A DNA stretch of 64,000 nucleotides from Rostratula benghalensis (Eukaryota > Chordata > Aves > Charadriiformes > Rostratulidae). Position numbers and translations under genes: made by a program. Location of the stretch: contig VXAI01000004.1 of assembly GCA_013399305.1 (NCBI GenBank), positions 1,217,768 to 1,281,767 of the forward strand, written 5' to 3'. Positions 1-13,500 of the stretch are shown here, one piece after another (position 1 is the stretch's first letter; each line of letters opens with the position of its first letter). The notes under the pieces are model-generated. The model worked only from the letters and a program-made list of their open reading frames with translations. It was not told the DNA's origin and did not search any database.

Positions 1-1522
1 CCAAAAATTTGAAACATCACCCTGCTGTCATATCTGCAACACATGTAAACTTACAAACTCACATACAACTTTTCCCACTCCAGAGCAAGATTAGGAGACA
101 CCACTATTTTATCTCTTTAATTTGGATAGTGTTTCCCTATGTCAACAAGACAGACCAAAATAATTTATCAACTAGTGATAAGGAAGCATGAAAACAAACG
201 TGCAGAGTCAAGAGAAATCAGGTGCACGTTCACTATAGAGAACCTCTGGGGGATTCCACTCCAAGAGCCCTGTGTTGTGATGAACTGAAGTACTACAAGA
301 CTTTTCAGTAGACTGACCAAATGACTAGAAAATTGCCAAAACCAAAGGATAATCACAAAACAATTCTAAGAAACTCACTCGATTTTTAACTGTTGCTTAA
401 AATGGCTTCCATAGAGAAGCAAAATTCACAGATCTGACACCCTGACACTGAATTATCACTCAGGAAAGGCTGGGGGCTTGCTGTGGGTAGCTGGTGGGGA
501 GGTGGGGATTAACTGCCAGTGGAGTAGCCACAGCTGATCAAAAAAAGAAAAATGGATATCCAAGACCTATTGCAAAAGAAATCAAGGCAACAAGAAACAA
601 CTGTCACCATGTAAGTCCCTGATGTTCCTATTTTTTCATTCTCTTTATTCCAGGAAGCAAATAATATACATGGAAAAGGCACAAAGAGGCTTAACATGAA
701 TCATCAAAGCTATGAAACTCTTTTCAGTCGCTTTCATATAAAATATTGGGAATTATTAAATGAAATTATTGGGCAGCAAGATTAAAACCACAAAGGGTAT
801 TTTTTCCTACAGCACACAGGACGTGGATATCAAAATTCTTAAATGGATTCCTAATACAGATTGATAAATCATGAAACAAAAATTCCACAAAGATTAATTA
901 AATACAGATATATAGTCTCTAGCTCAGGAAGTCCCTGAATTCCAGATTTCTTAATTAGAAGCTCTTACCATATTCTTGCCTTTTGCCTAGAAATTTTCCC
1001 AACTACCTGCTACTTGCCAGTGTCAGAAAAAAGATCCTGCAACTCTGCTCTAACCCAGATTTTTCTTTCACCCTGTGTAATAGCAGTTTATTTTATGAAT
1101 ATAAAATCTTAGCTTGAAAACAGAATGACAAATATAACATTATGATCTAAATGCTGAATAAGAAAAAAATGGGTTTGAAGCCATAAATACGAATTCATTA
1201 CTCTCAAATGCATTAATTCAATTTCTAAGCCAATGCTTTCTAACCAAGATATTTTACAGGACACGTGTCCCCCTTGAATAGCTTTATTGTGACTTGGTAA
1301 TTTAAAAATGTAGATGAAGTTAAATCCTTCTTATTAGACTCCTGTGCCAATGTACTTCCTACATTATGTAGGAACTGCGTTAGTTACTACCTCACTAATG
1401 CAATTACACCCCTGCACCTTTTCTAAGGATGATTACATTTCAGTTGAATAATACAATGCAGAGACGTTTTTTGTGCTTTCCTTTCCTCAAAAACTTAACA
1501 ACATAAAAACAAAGGTTATTAC
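1..1522 (-). other. TBCE intron 6 (partial)
   Basis: AT-rich intronic sequence. I looked on the minus strand for the next leucine-rich-repeat exon and found no stretch with a matching frame plus acceptor and donor. I see no repeat I can name. Confidence 0.6.
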
Positions 1523-4500
1523 CTCTGCCCATGTTATCTCAGTTTGATTAAGTGCCAGAATCCTCAGTTTTGAAAATACACTGGACACAGGAGTTGATGC
1601 AGAGGGAAATGTCATTTTGTTTTCACTGTGTAAAAAGAACAGCTATTAGCATAATGAATAATTAAATTTATTTGACTAATTTGGAGTTATGCATTAAAGA
1701 CAAGAACAATTTACACAAAAAAAATTAAAAAGTCACTGCCAAGGCATCATATATTTCAAAATATTATAAAATATCCTTTCATTTATATACAAATGTACTC
1801 TTTCCTCATCCAGTTTGCCCACTTCATGAATGCATAGTTATTCATCTGTAGCCTCCTTCCTCCCCTTCCCTCCCCATAGCTTTGAATATGAAAAGAATGA
1901 TTTTCATTAATATTAAATGAAACGCAGTCAGATTTTGGGCTTGAACTCCTTAGTGTCGATTGAAAATAAAGAGCCTACGTGACTATCCAGACTCCAGTAA
2001 AAAACAAAAGGATGTAAAATCCATGCTCAGCAGCAAAATACCACTATGAAATAGTTAAAAGATTCTCAGATCTGCAGACTTTAAGTTAGCTTTCATTACT
2101 CATCCCCAAACAATTTTTTTTTGTTTTCCCAAGGTCTGACCTATCTGCATGTCATCATAACAATCTCTCAGTGTAGTTATACCTACATACTTATGGGTTT
2201 AATTTCCCCATTTAAACAAGCTCTTAGAGAGCTGGTGGATGCCTAATTGCTTTTCTTCCTCTTCCAGCCTTCCTTGCACAAAAAAAAAAAAAAAAATCAG
2301 TAATAGACTTGACTGCTAATGCCTTCCATTTTTTTCCTTGTAGTCACAGGTATCAGATTCCAGCATCAATCCCATTGCGCTTTTCAATTTTATCACAAAT
2401 AACTTCTGAAAACCCTTCAGTCTAAACTACACTTTTCAACAATGAAAAACTGAAAAAAATTATTCTAGGTCAATTAAAATCAATTCTCTGTGCTCTCCTA
2501 CATGCTGATAATAGATAATGACAACATATGCTCTAGGCAAAGTTCAGATTTACAAATAGCACCCAGGTGGCAAACAGCTGTTTGGTGCTAAATATTGAAG
2601 AAAATGGAACACCTACAACTATTTAAAAAATACATTGTTGTCACACTAATTATAAGAACAAATACAAAATCTGGGGTCACTGCTTGTATTAAGTTAACTT
2701 GGTATACATTTCAATTTAGCTTACATCACTTTCAGTTGTTGTACAGTACACACAACGTGACTACAATGAAGGCTTTGGAAGCTGCGAATCTCACCACAGT
2801 TCCCCAAGACTCTAGAGTCAGAATATATCAACAATAATGAAAGCCAGCGATAAAGTCTTAAGACACCTGGAATGATTTTAAAGGAAAATGAAAATATATT
2901 TACTTTACAGTTTTTCTATGTAGAAAAAAAATTTCTGTGTTCATGAGAAAAACCCAAACAGGTTTGCAAACCCAGAAGGCAAACAGAAGCTACTGGTAAA
3001 CCTAACTAAAAAATGCCAAGTGAGATTTTTAGGCAACAAGGATGTTACTACTTTCACAGACAGGCTGCAAGCTCCTGCAGCAAAGCCACCAGGCCCTGGC
3101 TTCTTCTGAGGGGCCCACCTGCCAGTGAGAGTCCCCTCACCCTGCTGGTGCCATGCAGTCCCTCTGCACAAGCACCCAGAGTCTGAGCTGCTGCACGAGC
3201 ACACGGCAAAATTGGGTATGTCTGCTGTGAAGCTGGTCTGCCTGCTGCAAACACACAACGTGGATGCACACGCATGTGAAGCCAGTGCTGCCTTGGGGCA
3301 AACTAAGCTTTAAAATCAAGTTAATTGTCTTAGAAGTCACAGGGCATCTCATGACGCTGTGAACCTAAGTTTCTTTATACCCTGTTTCCTTATTTCTAGA
3401 AAAGTACTCCGAGGAATTGGGTTTTACCTTTGGTCTAACTGCTTAAAAAAATTCTACAGCACCCTGTAGAAATCTGCAATCCGTAATCCAGCCTCCCTAG
3501 CCAACATACTAATTTGCATAAAAATGATGAAATCTGTTATGTAGACACACATTGACAAATGCCTAAATTCCTGTAAATGTTTAATGGCTGAAATCTGTAC
3601 TCTGTTTTACAAATAATTGTGATTTTTTTTTCTAGTTTTACAAAACTCCAGTCAACATCCATCTGTCCCAAGCATTTGTCTAGAATTTAGTTTTACATAG
3701 ATGCAAAGCTCCAATGGTTCTAGTCTTTTCTTGCAAAGGGATGTCTGAAAAATGTAGCACACACACGTGCTGTTTAAAGACAAGATTAAAACCCACAAAT
3801 TTAAAAATTTAGCTCCCATTAATATGAGTATCAAGGCATCCAGTTACCTTTAGAAAGCTGACCCAGTATCTAAAAAAGCCTCTTCTTTTTTGTCCCTACC
3901 CCAAAGGAACAGAAACCCATATATTAATGTTTATACCTGACATTAAGTGTTTCCAGATTTTGAACTTGAGAAGCGATAGCTGTTACTGTCTCCCAAGATG
4001 ATATCAGATTTTTTGATAGATTTATATGCCTGATATCTGAAATTCCATGTTAAGGAAAATAAACTTATCTCAAATCTGAAACCACAACAGAGATACTACT
4101 GCTCAGTTACAGCAAATCTTATTTTGATTTGTGGTATAAAAACGGCTTATAGTTTTATAAAAGGTCTTAACTTTAAAATCCTTAAGTGGATTAATTTCTG
4201 TATTGACAGGAACTCCTATGTGTCCTTATAAATGAACAAATAACACTTGCTTTGTATTTCCGTAACATCACTACAACATGCAGTATATTGAATAAATTAT
4301 TCATTATATATTGGAAACCTCTGGTGCCTACAGAATGCATCAGTTGTATTTTTATGGGATTACCAATTCTAGGTATTAAAAAATTAAAAAAAAAAAAAAA
4401 TAATAAAAAAAAAAATCAACAAACCATTGATGGAGCCCTCTGAAACTGCAGTCACTGTAGCAACCTATGACAGTATTTCTAATTTTATCCACAACTTGCA

Positions 4501-7500
4501 TTCCCTCTCAAAAATTGCAGACATCTACATTTTAGCTCTGTAAATATTGCATTAAGCTTCTAGACATAAACCGCAGTTTTAAACATCGTTTAAAATAAAA
4601 GGATACAAATATCATTCACCGAAGTGGACACTTGGAATGCTACAATATGTAGTCTGTTAGTGGTATCATGCAGTACAGCAAAAAAGGATACTAGCACATG
4701 TTCTGCTGATTTCCTCTTTCTGACCAGCATGGCCCACTGCACACTCGCGCACTGAGATTTCCACCAGTTGGTTCAGTCGGCTAAATGAGAAAGAACATTC
4801 TGTTAAGTAATCTTCAAACACAAATAGGTATGGTATATTACCTATATATATGGTTAACACCTATACATAAGTTATATAACCTGGTTGTTACAACTCAATA
4901 ATACCCTCCTCATACAAATCATCATCAACATTCAGATTGCTACCTGGCAATGTCTTTCTTGCTCAAAACCAGGCATTTCTCCTCTATTTTTTTGCCTTTA
5001 TACATTGCTACTACAAAGTAGGTCTGGCTGAACCACAACCCTCACCCCCCTCAAAAAACATAACAAACTCTCATCCAACTGAAAAAAGAGTGATAAAACA
5101 GACAAAATAAAGCTCTGCAAAGCAGAACTTCACTAGAAGTTCCAAGTTCAAGCGGTTTCTTAGAACCTCTTGCAAAAAGTGTTAACAAGTTACTTGGTCA
5201 TTCTTTGTACAACTTCTCAAAAAAAGACAGTATTTTTGACTGCTTAGTAAGTTCTGGGAGACAAAGGGAGAATAGCTGTGCAATGTCAGCTCAGGAGGAG
5301 ACTGCCACCTACTGAACTGATACCTCTATACCACTGGAGGCCATTAAAACTCCAACCTATTACACATCATTAAAGGCTGAGGGATTTGGGTCTTTTTAGT
5401 CTGGAGAAGACTGATGGGGGATCTGATCAACACCTACAAATATTTAAAGAGTGGGTGTCAGGAGGATGGGGCCAGTCTTTTTTCAGTGGTACCCAGTGAG
5501 AGAACAAGAGGAGATGGGCACAAACTTGTTCCATCTAAACATGAGGAGGAACTTCTTAACTTTGAGGTTGGCAGAGCACTGGAACAGGCTGCCCCGAGTA
5601 GTGGTGGAGTCTCTGTCTCTGGAGATATTCAAAACCCACCTGGACACATTCCTGTGCAACCTGCTCTAGGTGGAGCTGTTTTGTCAGGAGGTAGGACCAG
5701 ATGATCTCCAGAGGTCCCTTCCAACCCCAAATCATCCTTTGATTCTGTGTTCATTTAGTTTCTTTCTTTCCTTACCCTTCCAGATAAGTGAACATGAGAT
5801 AAACTGACCCAGAGACTTCTTCACTAGCAGTACAGTGATGTTCTGCTTTCCCTCTCTGTTACAAAGTCACTACTGATATGAGTAAACAAAGATGAAATTA
5901 AATACTCTACAATACTAAGAAAAGATTAAAATCTATTTAAAAAGGACCATGCATGTGTATAATGATTGCCAATATCATGATAGTTTATCTCACTAATTCC
6001 TTCCTAAGTATTATCACCTCCTACTTGATGAAGTCAAAATGAAGATTGTGAGCACAAAATCTCAGTTCCTATCCAGAAACCAGGTACATTATGAAGTCAC
6101 AATAGGGAGATGTCTTGTCTCTTCCACCATAGTGCTGTTTGGCTTCCTTTCAGAGATATGTCATTATTATATGCAAGGCAGCTTCCTTTCCTTACAGTTC
6201 AACTACTACTTGAATAATCACACTCAGAGTGTTTCTTAGGTTTTCATATATTACACTTGCCTTTGTTGTTCTGCAATAGAATCCATGCCAACAAATTCCA
6301 CAGTCTTCTTTCCAAATACTAAAGTATTCTCTGTCCCATGTTGAACGTCTTGCTCATCATTCAATCCATATCGATTCCTTACTGCAGTAAGAAAATCTAC
6401 TCCAAAATTTGCCTTGTTTGGCCGGATAAATGATCCTCCTTTAGGATGCCTAGAACAGAACAGACAGGAAAAGGTAAAATATGAAAAATTGTAGTAAGAA
6501 TGACTATTCTCAAATGTACTATTTTTTTTTTTTTTTTTTTTTTTAACTACTGGGAATCAAAGCAGTCAAAAGGCAATTCTACAGGTGGATTTCAGACATC
6601 ATTGTTCCCTATCAGTAAGCCTAGGTAGGACTTGCAAAGTATCTCTGACGGTATTTGACCAAGAAGTTCACGTTGTGAGATGCTACGAGGACTGAAGTGC
6701 CACATCTCCAAATGTACTTACACATCAAAATCATGTCAGTGCAATTATTAAAAATAACAGCTCTGTTGTTTCCAATTTCATTATGAACTCAGTTCTTCCA
6801 TAAAATTAAGTTTCTACCTATGGATAGACATAGTTACCCAAATCATGTAGTAATAATCATGTCTGGACTCTTACCACAGCCTAAACCCCATAAGAATACT
6901 CTGACTAGTCATTGTCCCATTGTATTTGACTAGAATACTTCATTTGTAATTCTAAAAGAATGCAGCCTTGTCCTTCCATCCACACAAATGTCACAAGATG
7001 TAAACTGTACCACTTGGAACTCTTATACAAACTCAAACTTTTAACAATTCTGATACTAACTCAGTAACAATTTTGAAACTGAATATTCAACACACTTATC
7101 CAGCTAATGTATGTCCTATGAAGTTTCTCAGTTCTTCTTGAGCTCTGAAAAATACAATTTCTGGACGTGCAATTGCTTTGACAATTTCTATCAGGGTTAG
7201 CAAAGAAACACACTATTTAGGAAGAACTGGCAGAGACAAGTTGTGGGAACGGTATTACAGAGCAGATGGAGGATCTCATAGGAGGATGAGCCAGAAAACA
7301 GCAGGAAGAAAACTAGTAGTTATGATTACCTATCTGCCTTCCAGCTGAGAAGAGTACAGACGTTGGCTGGAAAGTACCCAGAAGGAAGAAATCATTTATG
7401 TAAATAAACCTCCTCTTTTCAAACCAGCATGTAAACATCAAGGGGCTAATTAGCTAACCATAATACAAACCACTAATGCTAGAGAGTTCAAAATTCTCTC

Positions 7501-10500
7501 AGATAAACTGTAACTAGAGAGCCTGAGTTCTACTACCTATAACCAGTAGATGGAATAGCTTGGGCACCATATATTCACATTTTTATTTAAAAAATTAGTA
7601 CTGGAAATTGCCAGTGTCAGTTTCATTCATTAACATTTCTAATACTTATTTAAGTACTCTTGTATCCTAAAAGAAGGGGCTGGGTAGAAACTAGGTTATT
7701 ATTTATTTACTTTAAAAATAAGTGTAAAACTAAGTTTAGAGCACAACGATTATAAAACAAGCAGAAAGGAATACTCTTAGAGAATGTAAATCCCGCGTGT
7801 ACTTTCATGTTCAATGAGCATTTTCAATTATCTACATTTTTAATCCAGTAACCTTTTCTTAAGTCTTCTCTTCCATTCCTTTGAAGTTCTTCATAGCTTG
7901 CAAAAACATTTGGCTAATTTAAATGATAAACTTCCTCAAATGTAAATATTATATGACTTTTTTAACACCTCTTCTCAAAAAAATTATGTTTTCACTGTCT
8001 TCACTATAACACCTCTTACCTCTGAAGTGTACTACTTTTGCATTTAATTAAGTGAAACAGCTTCATAGATAGCAGATAGTGCAGGATTCTGCTTGGGGCT
8101 CTGTAAAGAAGACTCTTGTTTGTCTGTAGTTCACCCTAGGTCCTGCTGTATGTTTATTCTGCCATTTCCCTATCACCTTGATTCTCCCCATCTTGTCATT
8201 GCCATCCCCCTGCTCTCAACACTTCTGCTGCTTTTCTTCCTCTGCTCTCCTCAAACCTCTCACCAGAGCTAATCCAGACCTCCACATCTGCATCCCTCCT
8301 GTCATGCCATTTATCCCTGGCATAGCCAAGACCTTTGAGTGTCTCCATCGCCACCCTCATTCCTAAGCCCATTTCTGTCCTTGCAGCTCACCATTTCTAT
8401 TGGCATCTCCTTCCTCATTGTCTTTGCAGGAGCCAGTTCGATCCCTAGGGAAAAAATGTAAAGGAAACTAGCTCCTTGCCCCTTGTCATTTGAAGCTATG
8501 GAAAAGTATGGTGCTTCTCCCTCTCAAGACACTTCTAGTTTTTATTCTGATCATAGCAAAATCATAGGGTTTCTCCCTCCTGTTCCTGTGACTTCTAAGC
8601 ACTATGCCTGCTAGCTTATCTAATTTGTACGCAAATCCATTCCACAGCCTAAGTTTGTTTTTCAGTTCCATTCTACTAATTTGATCTACTTTTTCCAGAA
8701 CTGTCACAGAGAAGGACAGAAAAGGAGACTGCAATAGGAACCTATTTTCAGGCAAAATGATTGTGTGTTCAAGGACAGAGGTCACTTACCTGTAACTCAT
8801 TTTCCCTAAAATACACTGCCTGTATTAATTTTCACACTAGGGAATATGAACTGTGCAGTCCACATGTACGTATCAAGCAATGATGTACAGCACCTGGACT
8901 CATGAAAAAGCACACCTATTAGCAATCAGTCTCCATAACTGGGAACTAAAGAGAAAAATCCTAATCCAGTCATCCAGCATGAATAGCAAGAGATGGAAGA
9001 AACTGCAGACTACTGATCAGTGTGACTTAAACTGAACACACAACAGTCCAAGAACAGGGATTTTGCTCCAATACATGCAAAATGCCCTGCTGCCAGGGCA
9101 ATGCACTGTTCAGAAAGGAAGTGGTAGAAGATATGCCCCAATTTCCTTAAGAAAATCTGAAATACACCCAAGTGGGTCTCTGACAACCAGCTGGCTCTGA
9201 TGAACACTGACACTTCTTACCAACTGTTAAAACAGACCCCAGCCTCAGAAGCCAGCTTGTAGGACACTTCCTATTCATGACTCTGTGACCTAGAAGGAAT
9301 ACAACCCGTCTGCTAGCATGCTCAGGGCCCTTGAAAGATATTGATTAAAATTTAGATTACCTATCAGCTTCCACTGGTTAACTATTTCCCTGAATAAAGA
9401 CTAAATTCAGTGTCACTCTTCTCTGCAAATATAAAACAAAGTGGTGGCACTGTTCATCAGTAAGGGTACATGATGGCTATTGATATGATGGAGAAATGTC
9501 ACACACATACACTTCTTGGTACCTGAAGAATAATGCAGTAGTACATAAACTATCTTCTGCCAACAGTTACACACTTTAGCTGCAGAAGTAAGCTTCTGAG
9601 CCAAGGAAAGAGATCTCAGCTGTATCAGCCTATACAGTCAAAGTGGAAGGAAGGACTTCTTTGCCCAGAACTGTATTTGCAGTGATTGCCATGATGACTG
9701 GGGTACACACTGCAAAACTCTTAAGGTGTCATAAAATACAGCCAGTTGAATCCATGCACATCTTTTCTAGACAGGCTATGAACAGATCTCCTTCTTTTAG
9801 GGGAAGGTGCTCAACAGACCAGACCTGTTTTAGAAGAATATAAGACACTGCAGCAAAGAAGACCCCTTCACATTTTAGAGCAGTCTGTGGCAGCTGTGGC
9901 ATCAAACAACTCTTGTAAGTGACACCTAACACTAACCTGTGATGGTGTATCAAGTTCCTGACTGAATAGCAGAAGCTTTGCAAACATAAGTACTTGAAGT
10001 TCTTGCAAGTTTACCTTAGCCAAACAGACATGACCTTGTTTTGTGAAATTTCACAAAACAAGGAAAGACAGACAGACATCTGCAGTCCCAGATGCTACCT
10101 TAAAGTTCTGCTGGCGCACAGGACACGTCTGAATAGTGGTTAGGGACAACAGTTTTGTTTCAACACTGTTCTATTGACAGCAGAAAGCAGAAGTCTCTGA
10201 TGGGTACAGCAACACAACAAAAACTTCCTAACCAAGACCTCCTGAGGCTTTCAGCCTTTCAGGAATCGTGGGAATGCATTTCCCTTTGGCTAAACAGCAA
10301 TCACTTTTTCTTCACAGACACTAAAACAATATTGGTATCTTCCTGTAATTGAAGAGTTTGTTTGTGCCATAAATAGGTATTCCTGGAGGTGACTCGGTCA
10401 TTCTTGAGGGAGAGAGTATAATTTAATATAAACAGTTCCTCTTTTTGGCAGGAACAAACACTAACATATGATTGGTCACACTGCTGTCTGTAAACTTAAA

Positions 10501-13500
10501 AACATGTCCACGTGCAACCTTCAAAAATCACTGAAGAAGGAAAATATGAAAACATGTAATGCCTTTGCCAGGATACCTTGGTATTTCAGGACTATACAAA
10601 TACACAAAAGTCAAAGTTCCCACCAGAAAAAAATTTATTAAAACAAAAAGGGGGAAAAAAGGCCACAAAGATCTGAGAAGCAATTGCAATTCTGCCAGGC
10701 AGAAAACATCATAGAAACATGCTTTACTATACTTCCCCCCATTTCTCTGGCTTGCTGTGAAAGTCAAACCCAGGGAAACAGATTACAGTTTGATATGGTC
10801 AATACTTCCAGTAATAGTAGCTGCTAAAATATCAGGATTTCTCTGAAAGTGATCTGGGAAGAACAAAACATATTCCTCAGTGGGGGCAAGATGTGTTCCT
10901 TTCAATTATGCCTCAAAGTACTCTAAAAGTGTGAAATAGCAGAATATTGCTCCCATCTCACGAGGTAGGCAGAGAAGTATGCTACCTACTGCTGGGGAAT
11001 CCACATATCTCTCCCAGCAAAATGGAAAGGAGAAAACCAGCTGCTAAAAAGGCAACGCCTGTGTAAACACAATACTCAAAACCGACTGAGAGGAGGGCTA
11101 AGGAGGAAGATGACTCTCCTGCCAGATTACAGAGGGCAGGACTCCATTTGACAGGAAGCATAAAAGAAGCTTGAACATCTGTAACTGTGGGGAGACAGAA
11201 GAGGGCACCAGAGCAGCGGTAAAAACCTGGTTTGATGCCATCACAAATCAACTCCCCAGCAGTGAATCTCTGCCCAGGCCAGAGTGAGCTGCCTCCTGGT
11301 CTGATACTGAGGTGAGACAGCACCCAGCAAGGATAGACATCATGGGGAGCAATAGGCACATGTGTGACCTCGGGGGTCCTGTCTTCCAGCATACACTTTC
11401 ATAGACCAGAGGAAGCAGAGGAGGGACACAGAAGCTGAAGCACCCACATCTCCCACTCGCATTCCCAGGGGAGGCGTGTGTCCTTCTAAGCTGCCATCTT
11501 CCAGGGGAACACGTGCACAGAACTGGGTGAATGGGTTTATGGGACAAGAACTTATTTGAAATCATTCTCATGTTTCAAAAGTTGTACTTATTATTTTAAC
11601 ACTTTGAAGGTTTGATCACCCCTCATCTCTCTTGAGGAACTATGGCACATAGTTCATTTTAATTACGTGATACACTACTACAACTGGCAACTAAAATAAT
11701 AGCTTCCTCTGTTATTAGGAAATAAGACTTTATTATCAGGAAGAAAAAAAAAAAAAAAATCACAAAAATGCCACTAGAGTATGTATGCATGTTGGTATCC
11801 AGCTAATCCAAACTTGATGGACATGCTCATGATGTCAGAATATTTTGAAGTATGGCTGTTTTTTCTTTGGTTGTCAAATTCTTAAGAAGTTCAATTACCA
11901 CCACATAATATCCGGACCCAGATAAATGTACTGCCATGAAACATAAAAGTTGAGGTCCTATTTTCAAAAAACTACAAAGACCCACATACAGCTGTAAGCA
12001 GACCTACTGATTTATCTAAATAAGGACTCAAACAAGATTCTCTGGTAATTAGAATCTCAAATTCAGTTTTGCTGTTCTCATGTGATCTCATTTTGAAAAG
12101 TAACTCTGAAAGATTTTTTTTTTGAAGGAGATCCTTTTCAAAATTACCTTAAGAATTTAAAAGCATCCTTCAGTTGCATTTGCTTACAGTCCTAGCTACT
12201 TCATCAGTTGCTTCTGCTTATCAGAATTTGGGGAGTGAGCAAATTAGGCTTGTTAGCAAAGGATACTACTGGTAAGGTTTGAGGAAAAAAAAAGCAAATT
12301 TTTATTATGTATGTATTTACATTATATAAAGAAACATAATTTCCCCGCCCCCCCCCCACCTCAAAACAGCAGTAGTAGAGAAGTGGCATTTTAGGTTGGT
12401 TGGGTTTTTTTAGCATCTTTTTGATAAAGTAAGGTAACCATTTTTACCTACACCTGCCTCTACCTTCACAATCGGAACAGGAATTATAAGCCTGTTTGCA
12501 CACCAGAAAGTTATGCCTGTCAGTGAGGGATGATTACTATTATTTATTCTGAACTATTTTATACTGAACTGTTATTTATTCTCTTTGATTCCAGAAGGAC
12601 TTTCTCTGATCGGAAGAAAGCAGAGTACAAAGAACAAATATTGTAAGAACAACATGTTTAAAGATCACTGCATTTGAATTTGTTACTGTATAGTCAGCTT
12701 CACTCAAAAAGTTGATTCTCAAGAACTGAGATCACTATCTGAGATCTCATCTCCAGGGAGCACTCTGATGGTGGCTAGTAAAGTAGGAGTTTAGACACGT
12801 CTATAAATACTATACACACACAAATGTAAAGCACTCAAGTTTCTGAAAACACATCCACAACATGTTCAATTGCTGCTTCTGTCTAGAGAGATTCAGAATG
12901 GCCAGCCATTTTTTTAATTATAATTTCTTTTATTATTTCTGCCACAGCAGAATATAACTAGCTTCAACTAAATTCAAAGCATTTAAGAAACAACTTTTGC
13001 TAATACAATCATTCAGAGGTTGTTCTGAAACCATAATTGCCAATTCTTTAGGTAAGAAAAATCCAGTAATGTTCATTTTTTCCTGCATTAAGTATCCTTA
13101 TCCTCTTTTAAGTATTGCTTTATTATTATTAGATATAATGGGAAAAATATCCAGTTCGCACAGGTGGGATATTTTTCCCTTTATTTGTTCTTCTTAAGAA
13201 CAGATTTTGTTTTATCATCTCATTTTCTGATAATGAGGTAGGGTTTCTACCTTACACAAATGTAGAAGTTAGGAAGACACAAACTAAGAATTCTTTGCCC
13301 TACTGAATGTTATCTACTCCTTTCCTTGTTTTGTCTGTTTGGCTACAGGTAAATGATAGTATTTCCAGAAATGATTTCAAAATAGCTATTTATTAATTTT
13401 GAATTATTTAATAGATAAATTCTTCTTCTGATTTAGACCAAGACCTTGCTGGCTTGAGAACAACTTTGATCGGAACCAATAATGAAGTATCCTTTCTAAC

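Noticed and set aside
5414..5704. 96- and 72-codon open frames at 5.4-5.7 kb as genes
   Set aside because: They lie within a CR1 3' end and are remains of its ORF2.
10982..11571. Two overlapping minus-strand open frames of 136 and 107 codons in TBCE intron 2
   Set aside because: No similarity to any family I recognise, no fitting splice sites for TBCE, and no sign of coding conservation visible from one sequence.
12809..12822. ATACACACACAAATG in TBCE intron 2 as a possible mark
   Set aside because: Only nine alternating bases and no companions at multiples of 61.
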